A stretch of 64,000 nt of DNA from Plicaturopsis crispa FD-325 SS-3. Its lineage: Eukaryota; Basidiomycota; Agaricomycetes; Amylocorticiales; Amylocorticiaceae. Location of the stretch: positions 70,493 to 134,492 of the forward strand of contig KN832557.1 in assembly GCA_000827205.1 (NCBI GenBank), in the 5' to 3' direction. The position numbers and the translations under genes were made by a program. The notes beneath the pieces were generated by a model. The model saw only the letters and a program-made list of their open reading frames with translations. It did no database searches and had not been told where the DNA came from. This document shows, in pieces, positions 59,401 through 64,000 of the stretch; positions within the stretch are counted from its first letter, which is position 1; every line of letters begins with the position of its first letter.

Positions 59401-61888
59401 ACATACGGTCTTTCTTCTTCTTGGGCTTCGGCTTGCGCGATAGGATATCGTCTGAATCACTCTCGATGAACGAGTCAGCGACCTTTTTCTTCTTTGTCCT
59501 CTTCATCTTAGCCTTTTGCTCGGCCTGTATGGGTAGTGTAAACTTCTCTCACAAGACAAAACCAGGCGCAACGTACATCAATGTCAGGCCACTCGAGGGC
59601 CATCGTCGAAAAGGTCGTGAGGACGACGTCGTACTTCATCAATTCGGCTTTAGTTTTCAATTTTCTGGCACCTAAGACGACGACGTTAGGATTCGAGGTC
59701 TTCAACTTGGTCCTGACGTCAAAACTTACCGTGATAAATGTAACACTGGAGGTCACAGCTCGTCTTGGTCTCGATTTCGAGCTTCCACTGATCTAGGAGC
59801 GCCGTCGGGGCAAGGATGAGGGTCGTCTTGCATGCGGGGTCGTCCGATCGATTCATGACGATAGTAGCCATCCTAACAACAAAGGCCATGGCGTCAGAGT
59901 AAACTCACGAACGCGAGCGGTTGGCTCACATTTGGACTGTCTTGCCAAGGCCCATTTCGTCGGCTAACATCCCGCCTTTCAGAGGGCCATTCTCTTTCTC
60001 TAGCATCCACGCAACACCAATCGTCTGGTGAGGCATGAGGCATATCTCCATGCCAGGAAGATTCTGGAAGTTTGCAGTGAGGCCTAGCTTCGCGAGCGCC
60101 GTATCGACGCTCGCGTTCCCGTCGAACTGCTCCGCACTCGCGACCGTGAGGAAGCGATGGATGCTGTGGACGAAAAGGGTCAGACAGTGCATAAAATGGC
60201 AACGGAATACACATACTCTCCAGGAGCGGCCTGGGGTCCGACAAACAAGTCCCTCCCGCGACCGCAGAAATCGCCGTTCTCGTCGACGAGGTCTTCGTTG
60301 TCACGGCGCAGGAGGGGGTTCGGCGCGAAGAGGTGGGCGTTAACGTCCAATGAGGGTATCGGCGGGTGCGCGTCATCGACATCCATGGGAAAGCCAGCCT
60401 CCGACGAAGGAAGGTCGCTGTTCGCCTCGCTGTCAAAATAGTCCACGGTCTTGCGTTGGATGGGCGAAGAAGGAGGGAGCTTCACGTTCGATCCTGAGGC
60501 GACCATGGGCTCCTCCCACGGCATACGCATACGCGGTAAGACGGGTGGGAGTCTTGGTCCTACCTGTTCAGTCTTGGCCAGCGGAGGAGCGGGTGATCCA
60601 GCAAGGCGCCGCTGAAGCTCGAGGATTTGGATTTCCCGCCTCAAGGCACCCAGTCGCCTGATCTCAGCGGTGGTACGGGTTCCGCCAGACCGCAGTGCTA
60701 GGTATTTAGCATTGGCCGCTGCCAGGCGCCGTTCTATTGAGGTGAGGTGTAGACCCTGGTATCGAGTGCTAGAAGAAGAGGGAGTAGGCAAAGCCACGGC
60801 GTTCATGTTCTGGAACGCCAACGGCGTCTTTGGCTCTTCAAGCTTCGCTTTCTTCGGCGGAGGGGTGGAGGGGGCGTCCTCTGTCTTATAGTCGCGAAGT
60901 TCAGAGGGTAACATTGAGTCAGAAAGTCGTTTACGAGGAACAATGGGATCGACGGGCTCTGGCTTGACACTGCCCTGTGGTAGTGACCAGCGTGGCCGGG
61001 CAACGACTCTGCCTTGTGACCCTGCCTGGATCGAGGGGCCCGCTGTAAATGCAGTGCCAGAAACACCTTCACTCTTGACAGGCGCCTGAGGAAGCGAATA
61101 CCGCGTACGCGTCGACTTGGTATCAGGCGCCCCATAGGAGGAGACAAATGGGTCCGAATTGCCATCGTTCACGAGCCTAGGTTTCGTCTCTCTTGAGGCC
61201 CTGCCGAATGCAGGTGACGGGGATGAGGGTGTCTGCAAGCGAAAACCTGAGTCTGGTGGACTCTGTTTCTTGATTTCTCGCGATGCAGCCTTGAGGCGCG
61301 CATTGCGCATCTTCGCGTGCGTGGAATGCGATGTCACGTGAATCTACACGTCAAGACGTCAGCCGTGGGACGCGTCGCCCATGAAGGAGACACTTACGCG
61401 GTAAGCTGAGAGCGAGCCCAGTCCCTCGTACTTCCCGCCATCGGCAGGGTTTACACGCGGTCCGAGCTTCACCTGCGCGTTGTTGCACCCCTCCTCGAGG
61501 CATGTAACGACGCCAACTAGGCAAGCGGAAACACCAAAAACGTTAGGAGCATAGAATATATTGATAGTTGTGTTAGAACGCACATCCGGTCTTTGGCTGT
61601 AGCTTGAGTCGAAACTGGGAAGCGAAGTCGGTTAAGCCTAAACGACGCGACAGACGCGTTTGAACGCGTGCTTACATGAGTGTCATGCGGGTTGAGGCGT
61701 AGATGACGCGTTAGCTCGTCTGTGTAGCATTTAGGAATCTTCGTCGTCTAAAGTGTCGGCGGAGTGAGCCACAGGTCGGTCGTCGCTGACGCGCCGCGAC
61801 TCGGATATTGACAATAAACACTCACGAAGTCGTTCTCTGGAATGCCCAAGTGGCGCTTGGCCATCAAAATATTGTCCTGGGCGGACAT
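56432..61888 (-). CDS. SNF2-family helicase with inserted RING finger (Rad5/Uls1 type)
   Basis: Large nuclear DNA-dependent ATPase. Start [20 protein letters not shown] at 61888, then [19 protein letters not shown] Cys/His block follows ([34 protein letters not shown] joined to [11 protein letters not shown]) that looks metal-binding. A long disordered exon (60180-61310) precedes the core. The ATPase core holds [29 protein letters not shown] (Walker A) and [13 protein letters not shown] (DEAQ box). Then come [20 protein letters not shown] and [33 protein letters not shown] with CRECL, followed by a strongly acidic insert (57350-57690). Helicase [40 protein letters not shown]. It ends VRELAALFGVSA. 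This layout fits Uls1/Rad5 proteins in replication stress and SUMO-targeted turnover. Over 20 exons. Confidence 0.93.
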
Positions 61889-62103
61889 GAGTGTCTATGG
61901 CCGGTCTACGGCTGGTAGAAATAGAGGAGATTGTTGTGGTAGGGAGCAGAAAGAGATTGTCGTTAACCAGCTGTGCGCCGCTCTCTTGCGCCCCGCTTTG
62001 GTATTGTTTACGCGATGTTCCCACGCTTAGTCTCTTTGCCAAAAAGTGTCACGGTGGCGCCCAAGTGGCGCTCAAAAACTTAACGGACTCGGAAATTGCT
62101 GTA
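61889..62103. promoter_or_regulatory. bidirectional promoter between SNF2 helicase and ribosome recycling factor
   Basis: Only 215 bp separates two divergent start codons, so core promoters probably overlap. No specific site is claimed. Confidence 0.45.
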
Positions 62104-63039
62104 ATGTCAGTCCTACGGCAAGCAACGACGCGCTGCTCGCGCCCTCTGGTCGCCTGTCGAAAGCGGGTCTCCTTACCGCGTACCAGTGTCCAAGCAGTTC
62201 CTTCCCTGCCATCCCTGCAAGCACACTGCCGCACATACGCGAAACGGAAATCGACCGTCAAGTCCACCGACACTCTCGTACCCGGTTCGCAGCAGCCTAT
62301 CACAGATCCCGCGGCCCAGGCAGAATACGAGAAATGCACGGAGAAAATGTCTGCGAGCTTCAAGTGGTTCCAGAAGGAATGCGCCGGCCTTGAGACACGC
62401 GCGACGGGGCGCGTCACACCCGCGCTACTGGATCCTGTGAGGGTGAGCCTTGGTAGCGGTGGATCGGCGCGGTTAAACGAGGTTGCTACGGTTGGCGTTA
62501 GGTCCGGGACCATATTAACAATCACTGCGTTCGATGAGACGGTGAGTCTTGAGCATATCCTTTCGAGAGGATTCTAAACTAGCTTGCTAGACATTGAAAA
62601 GTATCGAGACGGGCATTTGGGACGCCAAGATACCAAACGTCTCCCCGCAACGGCAGGACGCACGGACCCTCATAGTTCCCGTACCCAAGTATGTCTTGGC
62701 TCACTTAACAGTGCACTAGCTGACACTTTACGTAGGCCAACTGTCGACTCTCGCGTGGCCCTCTACAATGTTGCGCATCGCCAGGCAGAGGAGACACGCG
62801 TGCAAATACGGAAACATCACCAGGCTAGTGTAAAGCGCGGAAAGTATGAAAAGCATTCGATAGAGCTTGAGGAGGTGCGTCTGCCCAGCTATTCCCAGTG
62901 TCTGAAAGCCTACGTGCTCTATATGCACGGACTCACCATATTCACATTGTGCATCTAGTTCCAGAAATTGAACGACCGCTTCATTGCCGACATCGACAAG
63001 ACACTCGCCGAGTTGAAAAAGGTCACGCAGAAGAAATGA
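62104..63039 (+). CDS. RRF1: mitochondrial ribosome recycling factor
   Basis: Mitochondrial matrix protein that, with the mitochondrial EF-G2, splits ribosomes after termination. Start MSVLRQATTRCSRPLVACRK is a mitochondrial targeting sequence, which is why I chose it over the upstream in-frame extension. The RRF domain runs from AEYEKCTEKMSASFKWFQKE through VTPALLDPVRVSLGSGG, LNEVATVGVRSGTILTITAF and DETTLKSIETGIWDAKIPNV. SPQRQDARTLIVPVPKPT and VQIRKHHQASVKRGKYEKHS follow, with IELEEFQKLNDRFIADIDKT at the end. Three introns, each at expected places (62540-62589, near 62689-62734, near 62876-62958). Length about 245-250 residues. Confidence 0.96.
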
Positions 63040-63619
63040 GCTCGACGTCGAGACACTTACCCTATGGTAGTATACATTTGCTCTCTGTTAACCCTCATGG
63101 TCACTCTCACGACTACTACCAATTCCGAGGACTTTCAAACTGCGTACCCGCCCTCAGCCTCCTTGTCCAAAGGCTCATTTAGTATCCATTGCCCAGGAAT
63201 CCGACTATCACATAATTAAGCGTAGGGTGTACTAACTGCATCCTTGCACCTCATCTTACAAGGTCTACGCTCGTGGGCGGCAGCTTCTGGTTCCCCCATG
63301 ATTTTCCATCTTTCCCCCTTCCAGAACCATGAGCATTAGAGCGCTCAAGTACATACGTGGGTGTTCTATTGGCGCTACCATCTCTGACCACAACTGAAAT
63401 AGCAATGTTGTCACAGGATGGGGCAGGATTTTCCCCACCCACTATGCTTCTAGCCTATGAGTGTTAGCTGTCCTATCGAAGAGCGTTTAGGCGAAGCGAA
63501 CTAAGCGCTCAGGCTTGTATTCTGATGCCGTTGCAGAAAACGAGAACGTATATGAGCTGGATACAAGCCTGATGTCAGTCACCTTGGCTCCCTTTGACAG
63601 CTAACTCACCGCGCCCACC
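63040..63619. other. intergenic region, nothing recognised
   Basis: About 580 bp: 3' flank of the recycling factor and upstream region of the partial P450. No gene or repeat is seen. Confidence 0.4.
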
Positions 63620-64000
63620 ATGCTCTTTCTTTGGGGGTTGTGCTCAACATGCGTTGTTGCCTTCATTGTGGCACGTATCCTTCATGCTAAACAGAATCCT
63701 GCGCCCTTTCCCCCTGGTCCGAAACGCTACCCCATTATAGGAAATCTATTCGTCATGCCATCCTACAAACCTTGGCTCGCGTTCACCGAGTGGGGCCAAA
63801 AATATGGTCAGGCTTCCGTCTTCTTGTACTCCTTGAACGATATTTAAACGTGCTTCCGTAGGCCCCATCGTATACACCAGGGTCTTTGGCCGGTCACTGG
63901 TCATCATCAATTCCTGGGAAGTTGCCGCCGACATGCTAGAGCAGAAGGGCGTCATTTACTCCGACCGCCCCCTGGTACCTCTGACTGGGGAGCTCATAGG
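63620..64000 (+). CDS. cytochrome P450, ordA-like (copy 3), 5' part only
   Basis: N-terminal portion of a P450 cut by the window end. Start MLFLWGLCSTCVVAFIVARI is a membrane anchor, followed by FPPGPKRYPIIGNLFVMPSY and KPWLAFTEWGQKYG. After an intron (from about 63809 to 63861) comes GPIVYTRVFGRSLVIINSWE with VAADMLEQKGVIYSDRPLVP and LTGELIG. The intron sits at the same place as in copies 1 and 2. The sequence resembles copy 2 (KPWLTFTQWGTNYG, SWEVAADMLDKKSLIYSDRP) more than copy 1. Function as for the other P450s; substrate unknown. Confidence 0.9.

Overview
The window is nuclear DNA from a basidiomycete fungus. Nearly every gene is cut by introns of about 50-65 nt with GTRNGT-type donors and CTNA(A/C) branch points. 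Several genes belong to families typical of mushroom-forming fungi: DUF6533-type seven-helix proteins, ordA-like cytochromes P450, a GPI-anchored GH16 glucanase and a Kar5/Tht1 karyogamy protein. The style suggests an Agaricomycete, possibly a wood-decay member of the Polyporales, but this is inference from the genes alone. No rRNA, convincing tRNA, CRISPR array or intact mobile element was seen.

Layout. Bases 1-14.5 kb hold a small conserved protein (-), a secreted GH16 glucanase (+), an arrestin-like protein (-), S-adenosylhomocysteine hydrolase (-) divergent from a Som1-like small protein (+), a gene-poor 3 kb stretch with exon-like fragments, and a low-complexity coiled-coil protein (+). 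Bases 14.5-31 kb hold a Dal5-type MFS anion transporter (-), a Kar5/Tht1 nuclear fusion protein (+), an unrecognised conserved protein (-), a secreted protein made of two internal repeats (-), the ribosomal-protein chaperone Bcp1 (+), the tRNA methyltransferase Trm44 (-) and a mitochondrial ornithine-type carrier (+). Bases 31-36 kb hold two tandem P450 genes (-); the start of a third related P450 (+) lies at the right edge.

Bases 37.5-50 kb hold a Ser-rich orphan protein, a tandem duplication of a DUF6533 membrane protein, an unrecognised gene, and a gene whose N terminus resembles the MLKL-type helical bundle used by fungal cell-death and NLR-like proteins. A roughly 0.7 kb duplicated segment carries the tail of the neighbouring RING-RRM gene to a second site. 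Bases 50-63 kb are housekeeping-like: a RING+RRM protein, a coiled-coil protein, a PPxY-bearing orphan, a large SNF2 helicase with an inserted RING, and the mitochondrial ribosome recycling factor divergent from it.

The genes do not form one pathway. Housekeeping genes (SAHH, Bcp1, Trm44, carrier, SNF2, RRF) alternate with lineage-specific, duplicating genes (P450s, DUF6533, secreted repeat protein, MLKL-like gene). The most notable signals are two inferred GC-AG introns placed inside catalytic motifs, a 16-nt micro-exon in the glucanase, the two-repeat secreted protein, and the captured 3' end in the duplicated segment. Exon coordinates were read by eye; CDS spans below run from start codon to stop codon and include introns.
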